This document shows, in pieces, positions 1 to 7,330 of a stretch of DNA of 64,000 nt. The notes under the pieces are model-generated. The model did not search any database and was not told the origin of the DNA. It saw only the letters and a program-made list of their open reading frames with translations. The DNA is from an uncultured Anaeroplasmataceae bacterium. Its GTDB lineage: Bacteria > Bacillota_I > Bacilli_A > Acholeplasmatales > Anaeroplasmataceae. The first letter of the stretch is position 1. Every line of letters begins with the position of its first letter. Made by a program: the position numbers and the translations under genes. The DNA lies in the NCBI GenBank assembly GCA_934229535.1, contig CAKQDS010000003.1, forward strand, positions 52,060 to 116,059. Reading direction: 5' to 3'.

Positions 1-402
1 TATACTGATGAATTTAGAAGAAATTTAAGAAAAAAGATATGGTTTAGTTTAATGGATAATTTAAGGAAAGATATAGATATTAATATTGATAACTACCAGG
101 GCTTTACGATCATTGCTCCTGCTCATTTAATAGAAAATAATTTACATATAAAAATAAAAGGTATGGGCGAATATGATTGCAGAATTGGAAATAATGAATC
201 TAGAATTTTATTTATGATTGATAATGTTCTTAAAGGATTAGAAAAGAAAATAAGAGAGAAAAAACAAGAATTATCTCAATTATATATTAAAGAAAAAGCA
301 TTAAGGGAGCAAATAAATGAGAGAATTGATTATTCAACTGAAATTGAAGAAATTAAGAATAAATTAGATGAATTAGGAAGGAAGATAAATATAAATGGAT
401 GA
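1..402 (+). CDS. C-terminal part of a large helicase-like protein (5' partial)
   Basis: The reading frame is open to the left edge of the window, so this is the end of a longer gene. The internal ATG at 52 has no ribosome binding site and is unlikely to be a true start. The last ~60 residues are a charged, coiled-coil-like tail with many Lys and Glu. The pattern of a GF(T/D) beta segment, a short basic segment and a final heptad-like helix recalls the extreme C-terminus of very large SNF2/DEAD-type helicases carried by Firmicute integrative elements; that is recollection, not proof. It overlaps the next gene by 8 bp (ATGGATGA), so the two are translationally coupled with the MoxR/VWA pair. 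Confidence 0.55.
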   Translation, partial: YTDEFRRNLRKKIWFSLMDNLRKDIDINIDNYQGFTIIAPAHLIENNLHIKIKGMGEYDCRIGNNESRILFMIDNVLKGLEKKIREKKQELSQLYIKEKALREQINERIDYSTEIEEIKNKLDELGRKINING

Positions 403-1513
403 ACTAAAAATGAGTGATATTCCTGTGGTAAGCACGGATAAGGCAATTGAAGCATTAGCAAATATGTATTCTAATATAATTAATTTAAATATTAATTTAT
501 CTATTGCTCCAAGTGTAATGCTTTGGGGGCAACCTGGAGTTGGAAAGAGCCAGTCAGTAAGAGAGATTGCTAATGAAATTGAAAGAAAAACAGATAAAAA
601 AGTTAATATTACAGATGTTAGACTAATTTTATTTAGTCCAATTGATTTAAGAGGAATCCCAACGGCAAATGAAGATAAAAGCTTAGCAATTTGGCTTAAG
701 CCTAAAATATTTCAGATGGATAGCTCTAACAAGGTAGTTAATATTTTATTCTTAGATGAAATAACATCAGCACCACAATCAGTTCAAGCTGCTGCATATC
801 AAATAACTTTAGAAAAAAGAATTGGTGAGCATAGGCTTGCTGATAATTGCATTGTTATTGCTGCTGGTAATAGAATGAAAGATAAATCTGTTACATACCA
901 AATGCCAAAGGCACTTGCAAATAGATTATTACATTTTGAGTTAGATGTTGATTTTATATCCTGGAATAAATGGGCAATAGCCAATAATATTCATAAATAT
1001 GTTTTATCTTTTTTAAAATTTAAGCCAAAATATTTAAATAATTTTGATTCAAATATAAATAATTTGGCTTTTTGTACGCCAAGAAGCTGGGAAATGGTAT
1101 CAAATGTTTTAAAATATGAAACTAATAATTTAGAAAATGCTTTTATTTTAATTGCTGGTTTAATTGGAAAAGGTGCAGCAATTGAATTTTCAAATTATTT
1201 AAAGATATATACTAAACTTCCAAATATTGAAAATATTTTTAAAGGAACTGAAACTTTAATACCTAAGGAACCAGATGTATTATATGCATTAGTAGCTAGT
1301 ATGATTGATTACGCTAAGGTGCATAAAAATGATGTTGATTTGATTGCAAATAGTATAAACTATGCGATGAATTTACCCATCGATTTTGCAACAATTTTGT
1401 TAAAGGATTATATGTACATTGAACCTAATTACAAATTAAAACTATTAAGAATACCTGAATTTTATAAATGGATTAATGAGGGAGGAAGATTATTAGATGA
1501 GGCTTACAGATGA
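395..1513 (+). CDS. MoxR-type AAA+ ATPase
   Basis: A 372-residue AAA+ ATPase. Walker A is GQPGVGKS at residues 45-52, and Walker B is ILFLDE near residue 117, followed by the sensor-type segment TSAPQSVQAAAYQI. MoxR ATPases work as chaperone-like remodelling machines with VWA-domain partners, and the next gene is exactly such a partner, overlapping this one by 17 bp. The start overlaps the preceding gene's stop by 8 bp. Substrate is unknown. Related ATPase/VWA pairs occur in chromosomes and mobile elements; the helicase-like tail upstream suggests a three-gene operon here. Family call is firm; biological role is inference. Confidence 0.85.
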   Translation: MDELKMSDIPVVSTDKAIEALANMYSNIINLNINLSIAPSVMLWGQPGVGKSQSVREIANEIERKTDKKVNITDVRLILFSPIDLRGIPTANEDKSLAIWLKPKIFQMDSSNKVVNILFLDEITSAPQSVQAAAYQITLEKRIGEHRLADNCIVIAAGNRMKDKSVTYQMPKALANRLLHFELDVDFISWNKWAIANNIHKYVLSFLKFKPKYLNNFDSNINNLAFCTPRSWEMVSNVLKYETNNLENAFILIAGLIGKGAAIEFSNYLKIYTKLPNIENIFKGTETLIPKEPDVLYALVASMIDYAKVHKNDVDLIANSINYAMNLPIDFATILLKDYMYIEPNYKLKLLRIPEFYKWINEGGRLLDEAYR

Positions 1514-2672
1514 TGAAAAAAATGAATTTATAAGAAAAGTACTTTTTTCAAGGCTTCGTATTTTAAATGATTATGGTTTTTTCGGTCTTTTATTAATGAA
1601 TATGAAATTTGAAATTGTCGAAAAAATAAATGTTGGTTCAACTAATGGAAAAACAATTTTTATAAGTGCAAATTTTCTTAAAAATGCTGAAAACAGAGAA
1701 ATAGATTTTTTTATGCTGCATGAAATTATGCATATAGCTTTAAAGCATATTTATAGAAGAGGAAAAAGAAATATTAAAGCATTTAATATTGCTTGTGATA
1801 TTGTTGTAAATTCAAATATTTTATATGCGTATAATATGGATACAAAATTAATTACATTTAATGGCAAAGAGGTTATTCATAAAATAAATGGTAAAGAAGG
1901 ATATTTGTTTACAGCTGAAGAGGTATATGAATTGCTTTTAAAATCAGGTGAATTAGAAGAAGTTAGCAATTATGATTGTCATGATTATTGGAATGAAAAT
2001 AAAAGTGAATATGAAGATGAATTAAACCTTAATCAAAAAACTTTAAATGCAGCAAATGCATTAAGGATAAAAAATTCTAATTGTAATCTTTCTCCTGGTA
2101 TAACAAGAATGTTAAAAGACCTTTATAATAATTCAATTGATTGGCATGAAATACTTGCTGATTTTTTAACATTTGATAATTATGACTATACTTTTGCACC
2201 ACCGGATAGAAGATATTTAGAATTTCCTTTTTTTCTTCCGAACTTTAATCAATTGGAAGAAAATTTAGATATAAAAGTTTTATTTGAAATAGATACCTCT
2301 GCATCTATGTCAGATGAAGAAATTACCAAAGCATATTCTGAAATAAAAAGTGCTATAGAATATGCTAATGGTGGGTTAAAGGGATTTTTAGGATTTTATG
2401 ATTGTACTGCATATGATCCAATTGAATTTGTGGATGAGAGTGACCTGTTGAAAATTAAACCAAAAGGTGGAGGTGGAACTTCAGTTACGGCCGTTTTTAA
2501 TAAATTAAATTATTTTGAATCTATTACTGGAAAAATTGATTTGATAATTATTATTACTGATGGCTATGATGCTTTTCCAAACGAAAATGTTAGAAATAAC
2601 ATTCCCGTTTTATGGTTGATTACTAATGATAAAATAACTCCACCATGGGGTACAATAGCAAGAATTAAATAA
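1497..2672 (+). CDS. VWA-like metallopeptidase domain protein (DUF2201 type)
   Basis: A 391-residue protein with a zinc-peptidase-like HEIMH motif at residues 75-79 (HExxH) and a C-terminal von Willebrand A-like domain whose MIDAS motif DTSAS is visible in the segment around residue 265, with a later TDGYD. This HExxH plus VWA layout is that of the DUF2201 family, usually encoded beside a MoxR ATPase as here. The start at 1497 is supported by GGAGGAAG at 1481-1488 and lies inside the end of the MoxR gene (17 bp overlap). Likely a metal-dependent adaptor or peptidase controlled by the ATPase. Whether it cleaves protein cannot be told from sequence. Confidence 0.8.
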   Translation: MRLTDDEKNEFIRKVLFSRLRILNDYGFFGLLLMNMKFEIVEKINVGSTNGKTIFISANFLKNAENREIDFFMLHEIMHIALKHIYRRGKRNIKAFNIACDIVVNSNILYAYNMDTKLITFNGKEVIHKINGKEGYLFTAEEVYELLLKSGELEEVSNYDCHDYWNENKSEYEDELNLNQKTLNAANALRIKNSNCNLSPGITRMLKDLYNNSIDWHEILADFLTFDNYDYTFAPPDRRYLEFPFFLPNFNQLEENLDIKVLFEIDTSASMSDEEITKAYSEIKSAIEYANGGLKGFLGFYDCTAYDPIEFVDESDLLKIKPKGGGGTSVTAVFNKLNYFESITGKIDLIIIITDGYDAFPNENVRNNIPVLWLITNDKITPPWGTIARIK

Positions 2673-2701
2673 CTATACTTTTATTTTTTGTAAAAATTTG
2701 T

Positions 2702-2707
2702 TATAAT
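2702..2707 (+). promoter_or_regulatory. Extended -10 promoter element for the GIY-YIG helicase gene
   Basis: TGTTATAAT, an extended -10 (TGN plus TATAAT), lies 42 bp before the start at 2749. No convincing -35 at 17 bp. The ribosome binding site GGAGGA follows at 2737-2742. Confidence 0.55.
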
Positions 2708-2748
2708 TTTATCAAAGATACCTAGTTTATACGATTGGAGGATGTATT

Positions 2749-4479
2749 ATGGATCATTTTTCTATTAATCAATATGATTTTAATGAAAAAGGTAAAGCAA
2801 ATCTTGCTAAAGAAAAAAGAGGTAAGGATTGGCCTGTTGTATATCTTATTCATAATGACAAGGAGCTATATATTGGGGAAACTCAAAATGCTTTTAATCG
2901 TATGGAACAGCATTTAAAGAATCCGGATAGAAAAAAACTTAAAGCTATTAATATTATTTTTGATGATGAATTTAATAAATCAGCAATATTAGATATTGAA
3001 CAACAGCTTATTCAATTATGTGGAGCGGATAAGAAATACAACCTTCAAAATTTAAATGGCGGTCAATCCGAAAAGCATAATTATTATCAAAGAGAAAAAT
3101 ATACAAATAAGCTTGAGCGTATTTGGAATGAGCTCTCAAATCTTGGTATGACTAATATGTCTATTGATGATATTAAAAATACCGATTTATTTAAATATTC
3201 ACCTTACAACACATTGACTAGTGAACAAAATGAGGTATGCAAGTTAATTATTTACGATATGATGGATAAACTTTCAAATGGTATTGATGCTACATCAATT
3301 ATTAATGGTTGTGCTGGAACAGGTAAGACAATTATTTTAATTAATATGATATTTAAGCTTATTAATGCTAATAAGTTAGAAATCGATTTTAGTGATGAAG
3401 AGGATTCATTAACAGATAATAATCAAATGATACACGATTTAAAAGCTTTTATTAAAACATATGGTCAAGAATTAAAAATTGGTTACGTTGTACCTATGTT
3501 ATCAATTCGTAAAACATTAAAAACAGTATTTAAAGAAACTAAAAATGGCCTAAAGGCTGGTATGGTAATAGGACCATTTGATGTGTTTAAGGATAAGTAT
3601 GATATTTTGTTTGTAGACGAGGCTCATAGATTAACTCATTATAAGAATATAGGTTATAGAGGTGTTTATGGAAAGTATGCACAACGCTTAGGAAAAAATC
3701 CAAATGAAATAACTCAACTTGATATGATTATTACAAATAGTAAATATAGAGTATTAATATATGACAAAAATCAAACAGTAAAAGGATCTGACATTACTCC
3801 AGAGGAATTTGCTAGAGCATTAGAAGGCTCATCTATTTCTAAATTCTATCTTACAACTCAAATGAGGTGTAAGGGTGGTGAACTATATACTGATTATATT
3901 GATAATATTTTTAAATGTGAGCAATTGAAATATTTAGAAATGGCTAATTATGATTTTAAGCTTTATGATGATGTAAATGATATGGTGGAATCAATTAAAT
4001 CATTGGATAAAAAATATGGTTTATGTAGAAATGCAGCTGGATTTTCATGGGAATGGATATCTAAAGAAATAAAAGACTATGATAAGATAATTGCTCAAGG
4101 TAAAGAGGATATTAAGATAGGAAATTATAAATATGTTTGGAATATGACAGATAAGGAATTTATATTATCACCAAATGCAGTAAACGAAATTGGCTGTATT
4201 CATACGTTACAAGGATATGATTTAAATTATATTGGTGTTATTTTAGGAAAAGAAATTGATTATAATCCTAAAACAAACGAAATTGAAATAGATAAAAAGA
4301 ATTTTTGTGACAAGTATGTTATGTATAGTAGTACCGACGAGCAAATTAAAAACTACATATTAAATGCGTATAAAGTAATTATGACGCGTGGTATTAGAGG
4401 CTGTTATGTATATGCTTGCAATGAAAATATGAAAAAATATTTGTCAAGGTTCATAGAAATTGTTAAAAAGGAATTGTGA
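2749..4479 (+). CDS. GIY-YIG nuclease fused to DUF2075 superfamily 1 helicase
   Basis: A 576-residue two-domain protein. Residues ~29-105 form a GIY-YIG nuclease: VYLI at 31-34, YIG at 41-43, Arg51, Glu84 and Asn102 match the catalytic pattern of the family. Residues ~150-576 are a DUF2075-type helicase with Walker A GCAGTGKT at 187-194, Walker B DEAH at 290-293 and the late motif NEIGCIHTLQGYDLNY. The family is a P-loop SF1 helicase found fused to various nucleases and is suspected in DNA repair or defence. A second DUF2075 protein at 13102 has a different nuclease front end. The start is fixed by GGAGGA at 2737-2742. It is coupled to the next small gene, whose possible GTG overlaps the stop. 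Confidence 0.88.
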   Translation: MDHFSINQYDFNEKGKANLAKEKRGKDWPVVYLIHNDKELYIGETQNAFNRMEQHLKNPDRKKLKAINIIFDDEFNKSAILDIEQQLIQLCGADKKYNLQNLNGGQSEKHNYYQREKYTNKLERIWNELSNLGMTNMSIDDIKNTDLFKYSPYNTLTSEQNEVCKLIIYDMMDKLSNGIDATSIINGCAGTGKTIILINMIFKLINANKLEIDFSDEEDSLTDNNQMIHDLKAFIKTYGQELKIGYVVPMLSIRKTLKTVFKETKNGLKAGMVIGPFDVFKDKYDILFVDEAHRLTHYKNIGYRGVYGKYAQRLGKNPNEITQLDMIITNSKYRVLIYDKNQTVKGSDITPEEFARALEGSSISKFYLTTQMRCKGGELYTDYIDNIFKCEQLKYLEMANYDFKLYDDVNDMVESIKSLDKKYGLCRNAAGFSWEWISKEIKDYDKIIAQGKEDIKIGNYKYVWNMTDKEFILSPNAVNEIGCIHTLQGYDLNYIGVILGKEIDYNPKTNEIEIDKKNFCDKYVMYSSTDEQIKNYILNAYKVIMTRGIRGCYVYACNENMKKYLSRFIEIVKKEL

Positions 4480-4484
4480 TTATT

Positions 4485-4871
4485 ATGAGTGAAAGATGTT
4501 ATATTTGTATTGAAACTAAGAAAAATGAATATGTAGGTGTTTATTGTCATAATAATGGCGAGGCTTATAATACTGGCGAATTATTATTAAAAAATTATAA
4601 TTCGAGGAGTAAAGTAGAAGAATTATTATCATATGGTGATATGTCTATACTTGGAGAGAATATAGAAACATCTGTCTTTTATAAAAGGGATAGAGGAGAA
4701 TATAATCATGATTTATCTGCAAAGGCAGTTACGTTTTTGGATATCAATTCTATAGAATCATTAATTAGATATTGCTATATATTTTCATTAGATGATGCAT
4801 GGCAATATTTCATTTGTGGTGGTGAAAATATTAATCTTTTGGATTTAAACGATGTCATATTTATAGAATAA
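4485..4871 (+). CDS. Small conserved-looking hypothetical protein
   Basis: A 128-residue soluble protein with no motif that I recognise. It is rich in Tyr, Asn and acidic residues, has no signal peptide and no membrane segment. The start is ambiguous: a GTG at 4476 overlaps the upstream TGA but leaves only 3 bp after AAGGA, whereas ATG at 4485 begins the more natural sequence MSERCYICIE with a slightly long spacing of 12 bp; I chose the latter. It is translationally coupled to the GIY-YIG/DUF2075 gene, which suggests a shared function such as regulator, inhibitor or accessory subunit. Confidence 0.6.
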   Translation: MSERCYICIETKKNEYVGVYCHNNGEAYNTGELLLKNYNSRSKVEELLSYGDMSILGENIETSVFYKRDRGEYNHDLSAKAVTFLDINSIESLIRYCYIFSLDDAWQYFICGGENINLLDLNDVIFIE

Positions 4872-4874
4872 TAC

Positions 4875-4903
4875 TTGTTATTTAATTTAATTGTTGATAT
4901 AAT
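4875..4903 (+). promoter_or_regulatory. Sigma-A-type promoter for the DUF4143 ATPase gene
   Basis: TTGTTA (4875-4880), 17 bp spacer, TATAAT (4898-4903) preceded by TG, giving TGATATAAT. It implies a transcript start near 4910, which supports the ATG at 4956 over the TTG at 4917 as the gene start. Confidence 0.75.
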
Positions 4904-4955
4904 AATTATGTAAAATTTGCAATTATACTGCAAAAAAAACGAAAATGGTGATAAA

Positions 4956-6194
4956 ATGATTAAGAGATTTATTCAATCAAGTATTGAAGAAGCAATAATG
5001 CATTTTCCAGTAGTACTTCTTACAGGTCCTAGACAAATTGGTAAATCAACAATTTTATATAATTCTTTTTTAGCGAAAGGATTTGGTTATGTATCTTTGG
5101 ATGATTCATTAGAATTAATGATGGCAAAATCAGATCCTAAGAGCTTTTTAGATGTACATAAAATTCCATTGATAATTGATGAAGCCCAAAAGGCTCCAGA
5201 GCTTTTTAAGGAAATTGAGCATATCGTAAATAAGTCTAGATTGGAAAATGGTAATCTTAAAAGTAATGGAATGTATATATTATCTGGTTCACAAAGAAAA
5301 AAATTATTAGATGAGTCAGAGGAATCATTATCAGGTCGTGTAGGAATATTGGATATGAGTAACCTATCATTAAATGAAATATTAGGTTTGGAAAATTCAC
5401 TATTTGAAATTGATTTAATTAAATGTGCAAATAAGTCACAAAGATATTATTTAAATGATGAAAAAGCATTTGAATATATTGTTAGAGGATTTTTTCCAGT
5501 TTTATATGATGATATTAATTTGAAATCGCAATTATTTTATTCATCATATATAACTACATACTTAGAAAAAGATTTAAGAGATATTTTAAATATTAATGAT
5601 GAATTTAAATTTTTAAGCTTTTTAAGGCTTTTAGCTTCAAATACTGGTGAGGAATTAGTATATGATAATTACTCAAAGCAGGTTGGCGTATCAACAAATA
5701 CAATAAAAAGTTGGATTGCTGCCTTGGTTAAAACAGCTGTTATTTATCTTGTGCAGCCATATAATGAAGAATCAATTGTAAAAAGAGTTGTAAAAAGACC
5801 TAAAATGTATTTTTTTGATACTGGATTGGCAGCATATTTATGTGGTGTTGATAGTGCTGAAACCTTAGAAAGAAGCTTTTTAAAGGGTAGGTTTTTTGAA
5901 ACATTTATCTTTAACGAAATTAGAAAATCTTTTATGAATTCTGGTATTATGCAAGAATTATATTATTATAGAGATAGTGAACAAAATGAGGTTGATTTAA
6001 TTCTTATAAGAAATGGTAGGATATCATGTGTAGAAATAAAATCAGGACAAAACTTTAATGCTTCTAGTACAAAAGGATTTAAAAAGCTTGAAGCATCTAA
6101 GCTTGAGCATGCTAAAAATGCAATAATTTGTACATCTGATAAGATTTCTATTTTAAATGATGGTACATTATTATTACCTATATCTTCAATTTGA
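4956..6194 (+). CDS. AAA+ ATPase with C-terminal DUF4143 domain
   Basis: A 412-residue ATPase of the AAA_14/DUF4143 family. The N-terminal P-loop is TGPRQIGKST, the Walker B-like segment is LIIDEAQ, and LSGSQ is the sensor segment. The C-terminal part contains NEVDLIL and VEIKSG, the degenerate nuclease-like D-x-ExK pattern typical of DUF4143. Members are widespread, often multicopy in gut anaerobes, and their role is not settled; links to mobile elements and toxin-antitoxin-like behaviour are proposed. The start at ATG 4956 follows the promoter at 4875-4903. It stands alone between that promoter and the terminator at 6195-6219. Confidence 0.85.
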   Translation: MIKRFIQSSIEEAIMHFPVVLLTGPRQIGKSTILYNSFLAKGFGYVSLDDSLELMMAKSDPKSFLDVHKIPLIIDEAQKAPELFKEIEHIVNKSRLENGNLKSNGMYILSGSQRKKLLDESEESLSGRVGILDMSNLSLNEILGLENSLFEIDLIKCANKSQRYYLNDEKAFEYIVRGFFPVLYDDINLKSQLFYSSYITTYLEKDLRDILNINDEFKFLSFLRLLASNTGEELVYDNYSKQVGVSTNTIKSWIAALVKTAVIYLVQPYNEESIVKRVVKRPKMYFFDTGLAAYLCGVDSAETLERSFLKGRFFETFIFNEIRKSFMNSGIMQELYYYRDSEQNEVDLILIRNGRISCVEIKSGQNFNASSTKGFKKLEASKLEHAKNAIICTSDKISILNDGTLLLPISSI

Positions 6195-6219
6195 GATAAG
6201 CTTTGGCTTATCTTTTTTT
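6195..6219 (+). terminator. Intrinsic terminator after the DUF4143 ATPase gene
   Basis: Perfect 7-bp stem GATAAGC / GCTTATC with a TTTG loop, followed by seven T residues. It starts directly after the TGA stop. Confidence 0.9.
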
Positions 6220-6227
6220 GATAAAAT

Positions 6228-6256
6228 TTGTTTTCAAATATTAAAAATGATATAAT
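6228..6256 (+). promoter_or_regulatory. Promoter for the YhaO/YhaN-like pair
   Basis: TTGTTT (6228-6233), 17 bp spacer, TATAAT (6251-6256) preceded by TGA, so an extended -10. It directly follows the terminator of the previous unit. Confidence 0.75.
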
Positions 6257-6283
6257 AAGGCTAAGTAAAAAGAGGTGATTTGA

Positions 6284-7330
6284 TTGAAAATAATTCATTG
6301 CGCAGATTTGCATTTAGGTTCTAAAATTGCATTAGGTCTTGATAATATTTCTAGCGAGAGAAGGGCAGAGGTTAGAGCCTCATTATCTAATTTAGTAAAA
6401 TATGCAATAGCTAATGAAATAAAGATTATTTTGTTATCAGGTGATGTTTTTGATTCAGATACTCCCCTAAAGAAAGATAAGGATTATTTTTATTCAATTG
6501 TAAGAGAAAATAAAGATATTGATTTTATTTATCTTAAAGGAAATCATGATATTAATACCATAAATGATGATAATCTTTCTAATCTAAAAACATTTAATAA
6601 TTCTTGGATGTCATATCGCTTTGGTAGGGTGGTGATTTCGGGAATTGAGCTTAATAAAAATAACATAACATCATTTTATTCAACATTAAATCTTAATTAT
6701 AATGATTTTAATATTGTTATGCTTCATGGTGACATAAATAAGGAAATTGATTTGTTCAAATTAAAAAATAAAGGTATTGATTATTTGGCTCTTGGTCATA
6801 TTCATTCATTTTATAAAAATAGCTTAGATGATCGTGGTATTTATGCTTATTCTGGTTGCCTTATAGGAAGAGGCTTTGATGAAGATGGAGAAAAAGGATT
6901 TATTGTTATCGATATTAATGATAATAATTTCAATTTTAAATTTGTTCCTAATACTATTAAAATGATTGAAAATATTGATGTTGATATTTCTAATCTTGAT
7001 AGCATTTCCTTGATTAATAATAAAATAAGAGATGTACTTAATAATAAAAATAAGAATAACATTTATCGTATTATTCTTAAAGGTGATATTCATTATAATT
7101 TAGAAATTAATGAAATGGATATTAAGGCCAATTTGGCTGATTATTATTTTATTTGTATTAAGGATGTAACTAAAAGAAAAATAGATGAAAATAAATATTT
7201 AAATGAAGTTTCTTTAAGAGGAGAATTTATTAGAACAGTTTTGAATGATTCTACAATTAATGAGGATGATAAAAAGGAAATAGTTGCTTTAGGATTAAGA
7301 ATGCTTGAGGGAAGAGAGGTTGAGTTATAA
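6284..7330 (+). CDS. YhaO/SbcD-like metallophosphoesterase (DNA exonuclease subunit)
   Basis: A 348-residue calcineurin-type phosphoesterase. Metal-binding motifs are in order: D8-x-H10 (ADLH), GDVFD at 53-57, GNHD at 86-89, a HGD segment and a final GHIH. This is the Mre11/SbcD layout, and pairing with a 3' SMC-like ATPase fits YhaO-YhaN or SbcD-SbcC, which process DNA ends. The TTG start at 6284 has AGAGGTGA just upstream. The stop overlaps the next ATG by 1 bp (TAATG), so the two subunits are translationally coupled. The small size and the partner's internal membrane segments favour YhaO over SbcD. Confidence 0.85.
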   Translation: MKIIHCADLHLGSKIALGLDNISSERRAEVRASLSNLVKYAIANEIKIILLSGDVFDSDTPLKKDKDYFYSIVRENKDIDFIYLKGNHDINTINDDNLSNLKTFNNSWMSYRFGRVVISGIELNKNNITSFYSTLNLNYNDFNIVMLHGDINKEIDLFKLKNKGIDYLALGHIHSFYKNSLDDRGIYAYSGCLIGRGFDEDGEKGFIVIDINDNNFNFKFVPNTIKMIENIDVDISNLDSISLINNKIRDVLNNKNKNNIYRIILKGDIHYNLEINEMDIKANLADYYFICIKDVTKRKIDENKYLNEVSLRGEFIRTVLNDSTINEDDKKEIVALGLRMLEGREVEL

